Shown here in pieces: positions 9,053-17,670 of a stretch of DNA of 64,000 nt. Where the stretch lies: NCBI RefSeq assembly GCF_023656515.1, contig NZ_JAMOFV010000006.1, forward strand, positions 140,549-204,548, written 5' to 3'. The notes beneath the pieces are model-generated. The model was not told where the DNA came from and searched no databases. It saw only the letters and a list, made by a program, of their open reading frames with translations. The position numbers and the translations under genes were made by a program. Each line of letters begins with the position of its first letter. The first letter of the stretch is position 1. Source of the stretch: Clostridium swellfunianum (GTDB lineage: Bacteria; Bacillota; Clostridia; Clostridiales; Clostridiaceae).

Positions 9053-9148
9053 ACTATTAGTGATGTGTAGATTGGGTTCCTATTTCATATTTATAATGAT
9101 TAATTTAAAATATAATGACAGTAAAGCTATTTGTAAGGAGAAATATAA

Positions 9149-9886
9149 ATGAAGCTTATAGTCTTAGGTAACTATGGGACGTTTCCGGGAAAAAATGGTG
9201 CATGTTCAGGTTACTTGCTGCAGGATAAAGGAGTAAATATACTAATTGACTGTGGTAACGGAGTTATGAGCAGGCTTCAAAATTACTGCAGTATAAATGA
9301 TTTAGATGCAATTGTTTTAACTCATTTACATAGGGATCATACATCGGATATGCATATTTTAAAATATGCTATTGAGACTATGATGGAGTTTAAAACAATG
9401 AATAAAGCGATAAAGGTATATTTGCCGCTTACTCCATTTGATGAATACAAAAGCTTTATATATAAAGATGTATACAAATTATTTTCTATTCAAGATAGAA
9501 ATACTATAGATATAAAAGGTATAAAGGTAAGCTTTTTTGAAATGAGCCATAGTGTAGAAAGCTATGGAATAAGGGTGGAAAATAACGGTAAAGTATTTTC
9601 TTATAGTGGTGATACAGTTTTTAATGATAATATTAAAAGTTTAGCACAAAACTCGGATTTTTTCATGTGCGAGGCAACTGCTACTGAGAGAATGAAAAGT
9701 ATGGCTCCCAATATACCACATCTCACTCCTCGTGAAGCTGCTTTAATTGCATCTGAGGCTAAGGTTAAGCTCTTGGGTTTAACACATTTTTGGTTTGAAG
9801 AAGAGAGAGAAACATATTTTAAAGAAGCATATCAATTTTTTGAGAATGTAATTCTATCTGAAGAAAATAAAGAATATTTATTTTGA
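9149..9886 (+). CDS. MBL-fold metal-dependent hydrolase (RNase Z-like)
   Basis: This 245-residue protein has the metallo-beta-lactamase signature THLHRDH (residues 58-64), a conserved Asp in YSGDT, and a late His in GLTHFWF. Spacing and the N-terminal VLGNYGTFPGKNG resemble the RNase Z/ElaC-like group, but the tRNase Z exosite arm is not evident, so the substrate is open. It lies 96 bp after the glycosidase gene with no terminator between them, so it may be the last gene of the glycan operon. A strong terminator follows it. Confidence 0.8.
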   Translation: MKLIVLGNYGTFPGKNGACSGYLLQDKGVNILIDCGNGVMSRLQNYCSINDLDAIVLTHLHRDHTSDMHILKYAIETMMEFKTMNKAIKVYLPLTPFDEYKSFIYKDVYKLFSIQDRNTIDIKGIKVSFFEMSHSVESYGIRVENNGKVFSYSGDTVFNDNIKSLAQNSDFFMCEATATERMKSMAPNIPHLTPREAALIASEAKVKLLGLTHFWFEEERETYFKEAYQFFENVILSEENKEYLF

Positions 9887-9934
9887 GGGAAAAAACGTAA
9901 GTATTTAGATAATTTATATTAGGATAGATAGTAT

Positions 9935-9975
9935 AAAAAACCATGCAGATACTGATGAGGCATGGTTTTTTTTTA
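9935..9975 (+). terminator. Intrinsic terminator of the MBL hydrolase gene
   Basis: AAAAAACCATGC pairs with GCATGGTTTTTT and is followed by further T residues. The A-rich left arm would also let it act for the minus strand. Confidence 0.85.
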
Positions 9976-10018
9976 TATATTATTCAGCTAAAAGATCAGA
10001 ATTTTAGCACTTATATAG

Positions 10019-10047
10019 TTGCACACTTTTTCTATACACATTATAAT
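10019..10047 (+). promoter_or_regulatory. Sigma-A-type promoter upstream of the FUSC-like gene
   Basis: TTGCAC (10019-10024) and TATAAT (10042-10047) are separated by 17 bp. It lies about 170 bp before the coding start, so the transcript has a long untranslated leader. Confidence 0.7.
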
Positions 10048-10217
10048 GCCTATAAAGAGATGTTTTATATGAAAATGTAAAAAGCTAAGGTCAAAAAGCG
10101 CAGGTTAACATTCTATTAGGGGAATATCTACAATAATGAAAAAAATCTTTTAGCTTAAGAGATAAAATTATATTTGTAGATGACTACAATTATAAGTATA
10201 TAAGAAAGGAAAGTATA

Positions 10218-10697
10218 ATGAAGCTTCAGTTTAAAAAAGTAGGGATGAGGAATATAAAAACTGCTATAGCTGTGGTTATTTCAGTGCTTATATCAAAGTC
10301 GCTTAAAATGGAATATCCTTTTTATGCAGCTATTGCTTCCATTATTTCATTGCAGAATTCTGTGGAGAATTCCTTTAAGGCTGGGAGAAACAGAATGCTT
10401 GGAACTATGATAGGAGCCTTGGTTGGTTTTATTTGCGCTTCTATAAGCCCTGAAAACCCTATTCTAGTTGGATTAGGAATTGTTTGCGTAATTTACTTAT
10501 GCAACCTTTTAAATTGGAAGGAGTCTGCTTCTATTGCAGGGGTTGTATTTTGTGCTATAATGCTTAATTTAAAAGGAAATAGCCCTATTCTTTACAGTAT
10601 AAATAGAATTCTAGATACCTTTGTGGGGATAACGGTAGCTATTGCCGTAAATTATTTCATAGCACCTCCTAAGGTGAATGAGAATGCTAAAGCTTAA
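10218..10697 (+). CDS. FUSC/ArAE-family membrane protein
   Basis: This 159-residue integral membrane protein has about four hydrophobic segments and the conserved EYPFYAAIASIISLQNSVENSF followed by GRNRMLGTMIGALVG. These are the hallmarks of the short aromatic-acid-exporter/fusaric-acid-resistance (ArAE_1/FUSC) domain of Firmicutes. Full-length exporters in the family carry extra cytoplasmic domains that are absent here, so this is the membrane module only. Transport substrate is unknown. The start follows an AAAGGAAAG site. The carbonic-anhydrase gene follows after 24 bp, suggesting cotranscription. Confidence 0.75.
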   Translation: MKLQFKKVGMRNIKTAIAVVISVLISKSLKMEYPFYAAIASIISLQNSVENSFKAGRNRMLGTMIGALVGFICASISPENPILVGLGIVCVIYLCNLLNWKESASIAGVVFCAIMLNLKGNSPILYSINRILDTFVGITVAIAVNYFIAPPKVNENAKA

Positions 10698-10721
10698 AAT
10701 ATAGCTATAAGAGGTGATCTA

Positions 10722-11225
10722 ATGCTTTATAAATACGAAGATAAATATCCTAAAATACATAGTAGTGCTTTTATCGCTCCAAGTGCGGATGTGATTGGTG
10801 ACGTTACAATAGATGAGGACTCAAGTGTTTGGTTTGGAGCTGTTATTAGAGGTGATGAAAATTATATAAAGGTTGGGAAAGGCACTAATATACAAGATAA
10901 TTGTACTGTCCATATAAACAACAGTGATTATGCAACAAGAATAGGAGATTATGTGACTATAGGGCATAATGCAGTAGTTCATGCATGCACTATTGGTGAT
11001 TATTGTTTAATTGGTATGGGAGCAATTGTTTTAGATGGTGCTGAGGTTGGAGACTATACTATTATTGGAGCAGGAAGTCTAGTCACTAGTGGGAAGAAGA
11101 TACCTTCAGGAGTTATAGCTATTGGCTCTCCTGTAAAGATTGTAAGAGAACTCACTAATGAAGAAAAGAAAGAGCTTGAAGATTCTGCCAAGAACTATAT
11201 AAAATTTGCTAGAAAATTTAAGTAA
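10722..11225 (+). CDS. Gamma-class carbonic anhydrase-like hexapeptide protein
   Basis: This 167-residue left-handed beta-helix protein has repeated hexapeptide units from about residue 15 to 135 and a C-terminal helix. His64, His82 and His87 lie at the spacing of the trimeric gamma-carbonic-anhydrase zinc ligands (CTVHINN, TIGHNAVVH). The family (YrdA/PaaY-like) includes proven and unproven carbonic anhydrases, so activity is inferred. The start follows GAGGTGATC, an excellent ribosome-binding site. A small DUF350 gene follows. Confidence 0.88.
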   Translation: MLYKYEDKYPKIHSSAFIAPSADVIGDVTIDEDSSVWFGAVIRGDENYIKVGKGTNIQDNCTVHINNSDYATRIGDYVTIGHNAVVHACTIGDYCLIGMGAIVLDGAEVGDYTIIGAGSLVTSGKKIPSGVIAIGSPVKIVRELTNEEKKELEDSAKNYIKFARKFK

Positions 11226-11264
11226 TTATGGTATAATTAAATAAAAAGACAAGGGGGTATTAGT

Positions 11265-11471
11265 ATGGAGGTTTTAAATAACTTAGGACTTAGTGCGTTA
11301 TTCGGACTTTTAGGAATACTTATATTAGCAGTAGGTTACGTTATATTTGACAAAATGATTCCACTAGATTTTAACAAAGAGCTTGAGAAAGGAAATGTAG
11401 CTGTAGCAATAGTTATAGCAGGCATGCTTCTTGGAATAGCTATTATAGTATCAAGAGTAGTGGCAGCTTAA
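11265..11471 (+). CDS. DUF350 small membrane protein
   Basis: This 68-residue protein has two hydrophobic helices (about 8-30 and 45-65) separated by FDKMIPLDFNKELEKGNVA, the conserved loop of DUF350 proteins. No function is established for the family, although it is often linked to membrane stress. The start follows an AAGGGGGT site, and a TATAAT sequence at about 11232 could be the -10 box of its own promoter. An intrinsic terminator follows. Confidence 0.8.
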   Translation: MEVLNNLGLSALFGLLGILILAVGYVIFDKMIPLDFNKELEKGNVAVAIVIAGMLLGIAIIVSRVVAA

Positions 11472-11488
11472 AAGTTAATAAGGGATTT

Positions 11489-11528
11489 GTTAAAGAGCTT
11501 AAGAAGACTTAGGCTCTTTAATTTTTTA
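11489..11528 (+). terminator. Intrinsic terminator after the DUF350 gene
   Basis: TTAAAGAGC pairs with GCTCTTTAA and is followed by ATTTTTTATT. Confidence 0.8.
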
Positions 11529-11633
11529 TTGTCTATATTTTTATTCTTTTCAAACAATGCAAAAATATAAGTGATAAAGTGGTATGATAATATAGTAAAT
11601 TTGCTGGAGAATAAACTGGGAGGAGAGTTACAG

Positions 11634-11978
11634 ATGAAGTATTTAAGACAGCTTGCTATTATATTAGTCATTTGTTTCTTAGGTGAAGCCCTAAATAGAT
11701 TATTCAATATACCTATACCAGGTAATGTTATAGGTATGGTTATACTTCTTATCGCTTTAATTACTGGCATTATTAAGCTTGAGTCAATAGAAGGTGTAAC
11801 TGATTTTCTACTTAAGCACTTGGCTTTCTTTTTTGTGCCTGCAGGGATTGGAGTTATATCTAGTTTTGATATTATAAAAACTAGCCTTATCCCAATGCTT
11901 ATAGTGATTGTTTTGTCTACGATAATAGTTATAGCAGTTACAGGAATCACAGTGCAGCTTTTGAAAGGAGGCAGGTAA
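11634..11978 (+). CDS. lrgA: LrgA/CidA-family holin-like protein
   Basis: This protein of about 114 residues has four hydrophobic helices and the family motif FNIPIPGNVIGMVILLIAL. The start at 11634 is chosen because GGGAGGAGAG lies 8 nt upstream; an upstream in-frame start at 11571 has no such site. LrgA/CidA proteins act with LrgB/CidB partners in the membrane to modulate murein hydrolase activity and, in several bacteria, pyruvate transport. It lies one base before lrgB. No LytSR-type regulator genes are seen nearby. Confidence 0.88.
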   Translation: MKYLRQLAIILVICFLGEALNRLFNIPIPGNVIGMVILLIALITGIIKLESIEGVTDFLLKHLAFFFVPAGIGVISSFDIIKTSLIPMLIVIVLSTIIVIAVTGITVQLLKGGR

Positions 11979-11979
11979 T

Positions 11980-12672
11980 ATGAGGGAGCTCTTTGACACT
12001 CCATTATTTGGGATAATGATTTCGCTTTTAACCTTTGAAATAGGGGTTTATTTAAATAAGAAAACAAAGAAGGCTATTTTTAATCCGCTACTTATAAGTC
12101 AAAGTTTAATTATTTTATTCTTAATTAAATTTAATATAAGTGTGGAGTCTTATAATAAAGGCGGGCAGTTAATATCATTTTTTCTAGCCCCTGCAACGGT
12201 TATACTTGCTGTACCTCTATATAGGAAGATTAAACTTTTAAAGGAAAATGCTGCACCTATTTTAATAGGAATAACAGCTGGTTCAGTTGCTGGCATGGTA
12301 AGTGTTATATTACTAGGGAAATTGTTTGGGTTGCAGGAACTGATAAAAACTTCTATGATTGCAAAATCTGTTACTGCTCCTATTGGTATTGAGATATCAA
12401 ATCAAATTGGAGGGGTTTCTGCTATAACTGTTGCAGCTATTATTATAACGGGAATTTTCGGTGCTGTGGCAGGTGATTTAATCTGCAAGCTTCTAAGAAT
12501 AAAGGATAAGGTAGCAGTTGGTACGGCTATAGGAACTGCGGCCCATGCTTTAGGAACTACAAAAGCTATGGAACTTGGCGAAACAGAAGGAGCCATGAGC
12601 AGTCTTTCTATTGGAGTAGCCGGATTAATAACTGTAGTTTTAGCACCTGTAATGGTAAAATTATTTTTATAG
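11980..12672 (+). CDS. lrgB: LrgB/CidB-family membrane protein
   Basis: This 230-residue polytopic membrane protein matches LrgB in length and carries the conserved KSVTAPIGIEISNQIGG and GTAAHALGTTKAMELGE motifs. It forms the partner of the preceding LrgA-like protein. The start is immediately downstream of the lrgA stop, behind GGAGGCAGG that lies inside the end of lrgA, so translation is coupled. A weak terminator follows. Confidence 0.92.
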   Translation: MRELFDTPLFGIMISLLTFEIGVYLNKKTKKAIFNPLLISQSLIILFLIKFNISVESYNKGGQLISFFLAPATVILAVPLYRKIKLLKENAAPILIGITAGSVAGMVSVILLGKLFGLQELIKTSMIAKSVTAPIGIEISNQIGGVSAITVAAIIITGIFGAVAGDLICKLLRIKDKVAVGTAIGTAAHALGTTKAMELGETEGAMSSLSIGVAGLITVVLAPVMVKLFL

Positions 12673-12683
12673 CTATAGATTTT

Positions 12684-12718
12684 TGACAGCGGATTAACCT
12701 GCTGTTTCTTGTTTTTTT
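12684..12718 (+). terminator. Probable terminator of lrgAB
   Basis: ACAGC and GCTGT form a short stem around GGATTAACCT, followed by TTTCTTGTTTTTTT. Confidence 0.6.
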
Positions 12719-12776
12719 GCATAATTACTTTGAGGTAAGAAAAACTATTATTAAGTTTGGAAAGGAGTGAAAAGCA

Positions 12777-13604
12777 GTGAAAAAACGCATTATGATTATA
12801 ACTCTCATATTTATATTGATATTTGGGTATAGAGTGGATGCAGAAACAAATAAATATGAGGTTCATTTTATTGATACAGGACAAAGCGATTGTATTTTAA
12901 TAAAAGGACCAGATAAAAGCTATTTAATTGATACAGGCTTTGAAGGTTCTTATGAGAATATATCAAACTATATAAAATCCAGAGGAGTAAGTAAGCTTGA
13001 AGAGGTTATTATAACACATTATCATGATGATCACTATGGAAGTCTAGAAAAGCTTGTGAAGAATGATTTGGTTAAGAAGGTTGTTCTTCCAAGACATCAG
13101 GAGAAGTATAGAGAGTTAGTATTTTCATATTTGAATGATAGAGATGTTGAAGTTGAATACATAAATGAAAATTTTGTTATAAAAAATGAAGGTATAAATA
13201 TAAAAGCACTCTTGCCTAAAAAAGAAGATATGGAAATTGAAAATAACAATGGAACGGTTCTTGTCGGAACAATAGATAATGTAAAGTATGCTTTCATGGC
13301 TGATGTCGAATTGGATAGAGAAAAAAGCCTTGTAAAAGAAAAAGAACTTATAAATGCAGATATCGTTAAGGTTCCTCATCATGGATTAGATACAAGTTCA
13401 GCAGAAGGATTGGTTAGGGTGTTAAATCCTAGAGCTGTAATAATTACCTGCGATGGAAGAGAAAGTCCAAGCAGAGAAATATTGAATAGATATGAAAATT
13501 ATAAGACTGCAATATTTAGAACAGATATGAATGGAAATATACTTGTTAAAGCAAAACCTGAAAATAAAGAGATTGAAATTATAACTAGTAAAGTGATACA
13601 ATAA
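12777..13604 (+). CDS. Secreted ComEC-like MBL-fold hydrolase
   Basis: This 275-residue protein has a hydrophobic N-terminal signal (residues 1-22). Its metallo-beta-lactamase domain is like the C-terminal domain of ComEC: FIDTGQSDCILIKG, THYHDDH at 80-86, ADVELD, and VPHHGLDTS. It lacks the membrane channel part of ComEC, so it is a stand-alone extracellular or membrane-anchored hydrolase, perhaps a nuclease or phosphodiesterase. The GTG start lies 7 nt after AAAGGAGTG. The fRMsr gene follows after about 45 bp. Confidence 0.82.
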   Translation: MKKRIMIITLIFILIFGYRVDAETNKYEVHFIDTGQSDCILIKGPDKSYLIDTGFEGSYENISNYIKSRGVSKLEEVIITHYHDDHYGSLEKLVKNDLVKKVVLPRHQEKYRELVFSYLNDRDVEVEYINENFVIKNEGINIKALLPKKEDMEIENNNGTVLVGTIDNVKYAFMADVELDREKSLVKEKELINADIVKVPHHGLDTSSAEGLVRVLNPRAVIITCDGRESPSREILNRYENYKTAIFRTDMNGNILVKAKPENKEIEIITSKVIQ

Positions 13605-13649
13605 ACATTATTTAAAATATAGGTGAAATTACAAGGGGGACTACATATA

Positions 13650-14147
13650 ATGTTTAAACTAGATGCTTTATCAAAAATGACAACTGAAGAAAAATATAAA
13701 TATATGCTTATACTTGTGGAAGGTCAGTGCAGTTCCGAAAAGGACGCTTTAGCTAACTTAAGTAATGCAAGTGCAATTATAAAGTCATGTATGGATAAAT
13801 TAAACTGGGCGGGTTTTTATTTTATGAGAAGCGGTGAGCTAGTGCTTGGACCTTTTCAAGGACTTCCTGCTTGCAATAGAATTGCTGTTGGAAAGGGAGT
13901 ATGTGGAACTGCAGCTGCTGAAAGAAAAATTCAAAGAATAGCTAATGTCCATGACTTTCCGGGTCATATTGCTTGTGATTCTGCTTCAAATTCCGAGATA
14001 GTTCTTCCTATAGTAAAAGATAATGTAGTTTATGGTGTCTTGGATTTAGACAGCCCAGAACTTAATAGATTTACAGAGCTTGAAGAACAATATTTAGCTA
14101 AGTTTGTTGATAAGCTTAATAAGTATATTAATTGGGATGAACTTTAA
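13650..14147 (+). CDS. msrC: Free methionine-(R)-sulfoxide reductase (GAF domain)
   Basis: This 165-residue single GAF-domain protein has Cys75, Cys85 and Cys109. Their spacing of 10 and 24 residues matches the catalytic/resolving cysteines of E. coli fRMsr, in the contexts GLPACNRIAVGKGVCG and GHIACDSASNSEIVLPI. The enzyme reduces free L-methionine-R-sulfoxide in the cytoplasm. The start at 13650 is chosen because AAGGGGGA precedes it. A strong two-way terminator separates it from the convergent ATPase gene. Confidence 0.9.
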   Translation: MFKLDALSKMTTEEKYKYMLILVEGQCSSEKDALANLSNASAIIKSCMDKLNWAGFYFMRSGELVLGPFQGLPACNRIAVGKGVCGTAAAERKIQRIANVHDFPGHIACDSASNSEIVLPIVKDNVVYGVLDLDSPELNRFTELEEQYLAKFVDKLNKYINWDEL

Positions 14148-14161
14148 TTTAGGTTAATTGT

Positions 14162-14203
14162 AAAAAAGAAAAACTGGAGAAAAATCTCCAGTTTTTCTTT
14201 TTT
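14162..14203. terminator. Bidirectional terminator between msrC and the ATPase gene
   Basis: A long stem with AACTGGAGA / TCTCCAGTT core is flanked by A-rich and T-rich arms on both sides, and serves both convergent genes. Confidence 0.9.
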
Positions 14204-16868
14204 ACTTTTTATGTTTCATTCTTATAAATATCTTAGCAATTTCATTTACTATAAGAGGTACTATTGATAAAGCGCCTACAAATAACCAATCTTTTGCGTT
14301 AAGATCAAATACCTTGAACACATCTCTTAAGAATGGCACTGTTATAACTACGTCCTGTAGGAATATTCCAAATAGAACTGAAGCTATAAGGAACTTGTTT
14401 GTAAACCAGCCAATTTGGAAAATAGACTTGCTTGGGTGTCTCATGTTTATTGAGTGAACCAACTGAGATACGCTAAGTACAACAAAGGCCATAGTTTGTG
14501 CATGAGTTAAAGCATCTTCTGAAATATTTTCAGGGAAGATTGGGAATAAAGCAGTTGTACCTGTGTAAACTCTTGCTCCTATAACAAAGGCAGCCAGTGT
14601 TAATAAACCTATCAAGATACCATTTAAAATTAAACTTACGCCTGCACCTTGAGCAAACAAGCTATGCTTAGGATTACGAGGCTTTTCTTCCATAACATTT
14701 GGGTCTCCTGGGTCAACTCCAAGAGATAATGCTGGAAGCGTATCAGTAACAAGGTTAACCCATAGTATGTGAATTGGTTTAAGCGGTGATGCCCAACCAA
14801 GAAGTATAGCAAAGAATAAGGCAATTATTTCTCCAGTGTTGCAGGATAATAGGAAGATAATAGATTTCTTAATGTTGTTGTAAATATTTCTTCCTTCTTC
14901 TATTGCAGAAACTATAGTCTTAAAATTGTCATCTGTAAGTATCATATCAGATGCACCTTTTGCAACGTCCGTTCCTGTAATTCCCATTGCAACTCCGATA
15001 TCAGCAGCTTTTAGTGATGGAGCGTCATTTACACCGTCTCCTGTCATGGATACTATGTTTCCCTTTGCCTTGAAGGCCTTAACTATTTTAACCTTATGCT
15101 CTGGAGAAACTCTAGCAAATACTCTTAAGTTGTCAATTCTATTGCTTAACTCTTCATCAGAAAGTTTATCTATCTCTGCTCCGAAAATAGCCTGTGATGG
15201 ATCGTCGGCAATGCCAAGCTCCTTAGCTATTGCAAAAGCAGTGTTTTTATGGTCTCCGGTTATCATTATTGTCTTTATTCCAGACTTCTTGCAAAGTGCT
15301 ATTGAGTCCTTAACCTCAAGCCTTGGCGGGTCAATCATACCTATTAGACCTATGAAGGTTAATTCAGTTTCTAAAGTATCTATTTCAACGTGAGGTGACT
15401 CAATCTTTTTAAAGGCTGAACCTAAAACTCTAAGAGCGTCATCAGACATAGCATTTGCCTTGTTCATTATCTCGTCTATTATATCTAAAGTTAATGGAAC
15501 TACCTCGCCGTTTATATAAGCATTTTTACAAATCTTAAGAAGGTTGTCTGTTGCACCCTTTGTGAATACATAGTATTCTTCATCATATTTGTTAACTGTT
15601 GTCATAAGCTTTCTATCAGAATCAAAAGGCACTTCGTTTATTCTAGGATGCTGCTTTTCAAGATCAGTCTTAAATATATTAAATTTAACTCCTGCCTCTA
15701 AAAGAGCTATCTCTGTTGGGTCGCCAGTTTTTGATTCTTCAGTATAAGTAGCGTCATTACAGAGCACTATGTTTTCTAAAAGAAGTTTATGCTCTGGTTC
15801 ATCTATATTTAATGAAGAAAGTTCGCCAAAAGCATTGTCTGCATAGAATTTAACAACTGTCATTTTGTTTTGTGTTAATGTACCAGTTTTATCGGAACAA
15901 ATTATGTTTACAGATCCGAGTGTTTCAACTGCAGGAAGTTTTCTGACAATGGCATTTTCCTTTATCATTCTTTGAACGCCTATAGCAAGAACTATAGTAA
16001 CTATAGCAGGCAGGCCTTCTGGTATAGCCGCAACTGCAAGGCTTATAGCTGTAAAGAACATTTCAAATAAGTCTCTTCCTTGGATTATACCAACTACGAA
16101 CATAACAGCACATATACCAAGAGCAGCAAAGCCTAAGATTTTTCCAAGCTCAGCAAGCTTCTTCTGAAGTGGAGTCTGTTCAGTTCCACCTTCTTCAAGC
16201 ATTTTAGCGATTTTACCTATTTCAGTAGTCATACCAGTTCCAACAGCTACTCCAACACCTCTACCATAAGTTGATAGAGTTGACATGAAGGCCATGTTCT
16301 TTTGATCCCCGAGAGGAGTATCTGGAGCATCTAAAACTAAATCTGAGTTTTTATCTACTGGAACGGATTCGCCTGTAAGTGCTGATTCTTCGATTTGAAG
16401 ATTTGCTGTTTCAATAAGTCTTAAGTCGCAGGGAATATATCTTCCTGCGTCTATAATTACTAAATCACCAGGAACTACTTCCTCTGAAGCAATTTCTTTA
16501 AGCTCTCCATCTCTTTTAACAATTGCTTTAGGGGTTGAAAGCTTTTTGAGTGCCTCAAGAGCTTTTTCAGCCTTGGATTCCTGAATAAGGCCTACTATAG
16601 CATTGATAAGAATAACAAGTGCAATTATTATTGAGTCACTTATTTCTCCTAGTATGCCAGAAATAAGAGCTGCACCTAATAGAATATAGATCATTGCGTC
16701 ATTTAATTGAGCAAAGAACAATTGGAACAGGCTTTTACTTTTTTTAGCAGCAAGCTTGTTTTCACCATACTTTTCTAGTCTAGCTTTTGCTTCTTCTGAC
16801 GTAAGTCCATGAAGCGCATTAACCTGAAGTTCATTAATAACTTCATCTTTACTTTTTACAAACCACAT
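14202..16868 (-). CDS. P-type cation ATPase (Ca2+/Mn2+ type)
   Basis: This P2A-type ATPase of about 888 residues shows TGES (165-168) in the actuator domain, PEGLP (283-287) in M4, the phosphorylated Asp326 in DKTGTLT, the hinge GDGVNDAP, and the M6 sequence NLVTDTLPALSLG. The M4 and M6 motifs match the SERCA/PMR1 calcium or manganese pumps. The start at 16868 follows AGAGGTG; an ATG six codons upstream overlaps that site. The leader carries a yybP-ykoY manganese riboswitch, so I infer Mn2+ export (or Ca2+/Mn2+ homeostasis) induced by Mn2+. Confidence 0.92.
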   Translation of the reverse strand: MWFVKSKDEVINELQVNALHGLTSEEAKARLEKYGENKLAAKKSKSLFQLFFAQLNDAMIYILLGAALISGILGEISDSIIIALVILINAIVGLIQESKAEKALEALKKLSTPKAIVKRDGELKEIASEEVVPGDLVIIDAGRYIPCDLRLIETANLQIEESALTGESVPVDKNSDLVLDAPDTPLGDQKNMAFMSTLSTYGRGVGVAVGTGMTTEIGKIAKMLEEGGTEQTPLQKKLAELGKILGFAALGICAVMFVVGIIQGRDLFEMFFTAISLAVAAIPEGLPAIVTIVLAIGVQRMIKENAIVRKLPAVETLGSVNIICSDKTGTLTQNKMTVVKFYADNAFGELSSLNIDEPEHKLLLENIVLCNDATYTEESKTGDPTEIALLEAGVKFNIFKTDLEKQHPRINEVPFDSDRKLMTTVNKYDEEYYVFTKGATDNLLKICKNAYINGEVVPLTLDIIDEIMNKANAMSDDALRVLGSAFKKIESPHVEIDTLETELTFIGLIGMIDPPRLEVKDSIALCKKSGIKTIMITGDHKNTAFAIAKELGIADDPSQAIFGAEIDKLSDEELSNRIDNLRVFARVSPEHKVKIVKAFKAKGNIVSMTGDGVNDAPSLKAADIGVAMGITGTDVAKGASDMILTDDNFKTIVSAIEEGRNIYNNIKKSIIFLLSCNTGEIIALFFAILLGWASPLKPIHILWVNLVTDTLPALSLGVDPGDPNVMEEKPRNPKHSLFAQGAGVSLILNGILIGLLTLAAFVIGARVYTGTTALFPIFPENISEDALTHAQTMAFVVLSVSQLVHSINMRHPSKSIFQIGWFTNKFLIASVLFGIFLQDVVITVPFLRDVFKVFDLNAKDWLFVGALSIVPLIVNEIAKIFIRMKHKK

Positions 16869-16917
16869 ACAATTCACCTCTTTCATATTATTAACAAATA
16901 AAAAAACTTTATTAGAG

Positions 16918-17045
16918 CAAAATAAAAAGACCTTTGCTCAGCAGTGTGAACAAAGGTCTTGCATCTCAAATAGAGCTAATTGCCCGGGCTTTCGGCCGTA
17001 ATGACGAACAATTAAAAGCTTAAAAAGCTTTAGCTACTCCCCTTT
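16918..17045 (-). promoter_or_regulatory. yybP-ykoY (Mn2+) riboswitch with expression-platform terminator
   Basis: Read on the minus strand, the leader begins with AAGGGGAGTAGC. It contains the class hallmarks ACGGCCGAAAGCCCGGGC, then CTATTTGAGATGCAAGACC, and ends in a terminator whose stem pairs AAGACCTTTG with CAAAGGTCTT before TTTTTATTTT. These are the diagnostic conserved loops of the yybP-ykoY manganese-sensing riboswitch. The aptamer occupies about 16955-17045 and the terminator about 16918-16961. By family precedent, Mn2+ binding turns on the downstream ATPase gene. Confidence 0.93.
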
Positions 17046-17051
17046 TTCTTA

Positions 17052-17080
17052 ATTATAGCATATGGTTTTTTAAAACTCAA
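17052..17080 (-). promoter_or_regulatory. Sigma-A-type promoter of the riboswitch-ATPase transcript
   Basis: On the minus strand TTGAGT (17080-17075) and TATAAT (17057-17052) are spaced by 17 bp. The aptamer starts about 7 bp after the -10 box. Confidence 0.8.
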
Positions 17081-17201
17081 TATGTGGTAAGTGAAATTTT
17101 TGATTAATTCTTGTCAATAATTCAGTATATAGGATTTTTATGATTCATATATTGTATAAAGCAATTTAATCGAAGGTAAAAAGGAAATGAGGGGTAGTAA
17201 A

Positions 17202-17483
17202 ATGATGAACGAATATGATTTAGTTGAAGACGCAAGAATTATTAAGACAAGCAAGGTATTTAGCAAGAGGGTTTTAATAGGTTTTATAGCATTAATGCTA
17301 TTTTTTATCGGATGTGCTGTATCTTTTAAAACCACTTATTTATATGCAATGCATCAAATAGAAATAAAAGAAAAGGAAGAGGAGGAGCTCTCTCAAAATA
17401 AAAATAATCTATCTAGAAAGACTTATTATATAGAACAGAAAATTAGAAAAGATTTAGAAAAAATCAATCAGCAGGCAAAATAG
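17202..17483 (+). CDS. Hypothetical single-pass membrane protein with coiled coil
   Basis: This protein of about 93 residues has a charged cytoplasmic N-terminus, one hydrophobic helix (about 24-46), and a Lys/Glu-rich C-terminal helix (about 54-93) likely to form a coiled coil outside the membrane. The layout is that of FtsL/DivIC-like division proteins, but no conserved motif confirms it. The start at 17202 (or 17205) is chosen because GAGGGG lies just upstream; an earlier ATG at 17187 lacks proper spacing. It stands alone between the riboswitch promoter region and a reductase operon. Confidence 0.6.
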   Translation: MMNEYDLVEDARIIKTSKVFSKRVLIGFIALMLFFIGCAVSFKTTYLYAMHQIEIKEKEEEELSQNKNNLSRKTYYIEQKIRKDLEKINQQAK

Positions 17484-17598
17484 ATTGCAAGAGCTTAAAT
17501 ATTGTGGTGAAATATAGGTAAGGGACAAGAAATATAAAAGCAGCCTGTGGTAAAAATACTGCTATGCTTGGTTATTTTAAAGAGCAACTAGAAATCAA

Positions 17599-17620
17599 GA
17601 TATCAAGATAAGAAGATATC
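17599..17620. repeat. GATATC-period-8 palindromic element, copy 1 (degenerate)
   Basis: GATATC AA GATAAG AA GATATC: three hexamers at 8-bp period with a degenerate middle unit, in the 187-bp gap before the reductase gene. Related copies lie near 31.17 kb and 59.07 kb. Confidence 0.55.
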
Positions 17621-17670
17621 TAGCTGGTATTTATACTTTAGCTTTATTACTAAAGATAGGAGAGGTATTC

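Larger units (their letters stand above)
9887..10217. other. Intergenic stretch: terminator, promoter and long leader
   Basis: This 331-bp gap holds the terminator of the MBL gene, a good promoter, and a leader of about 165 nt before the FUSC-like gene. The leader has complementary AAGCTAA (10080s) and TTAGCTT (10150s) segments and a small dyad TTGTAGATGACTACAA at 10174-10189 just before the ribosome-binding site. No open reading frame or known riboswitch is recognised in it. Confidence 0.6.

Noticed and set aside
11468-12067. 199-codon minus-strand frame opposite lrgA
   Set aside because: It lies antisense to the well-supported lrgA/lrgB coding region and has no recognisable domain.
17484-17670. 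Riboswitch or leader before the RmlD-like gene
   Set aside because: Apart from the GATATC repeat element, the gap shows no conserved RNA motif or clear promoter.
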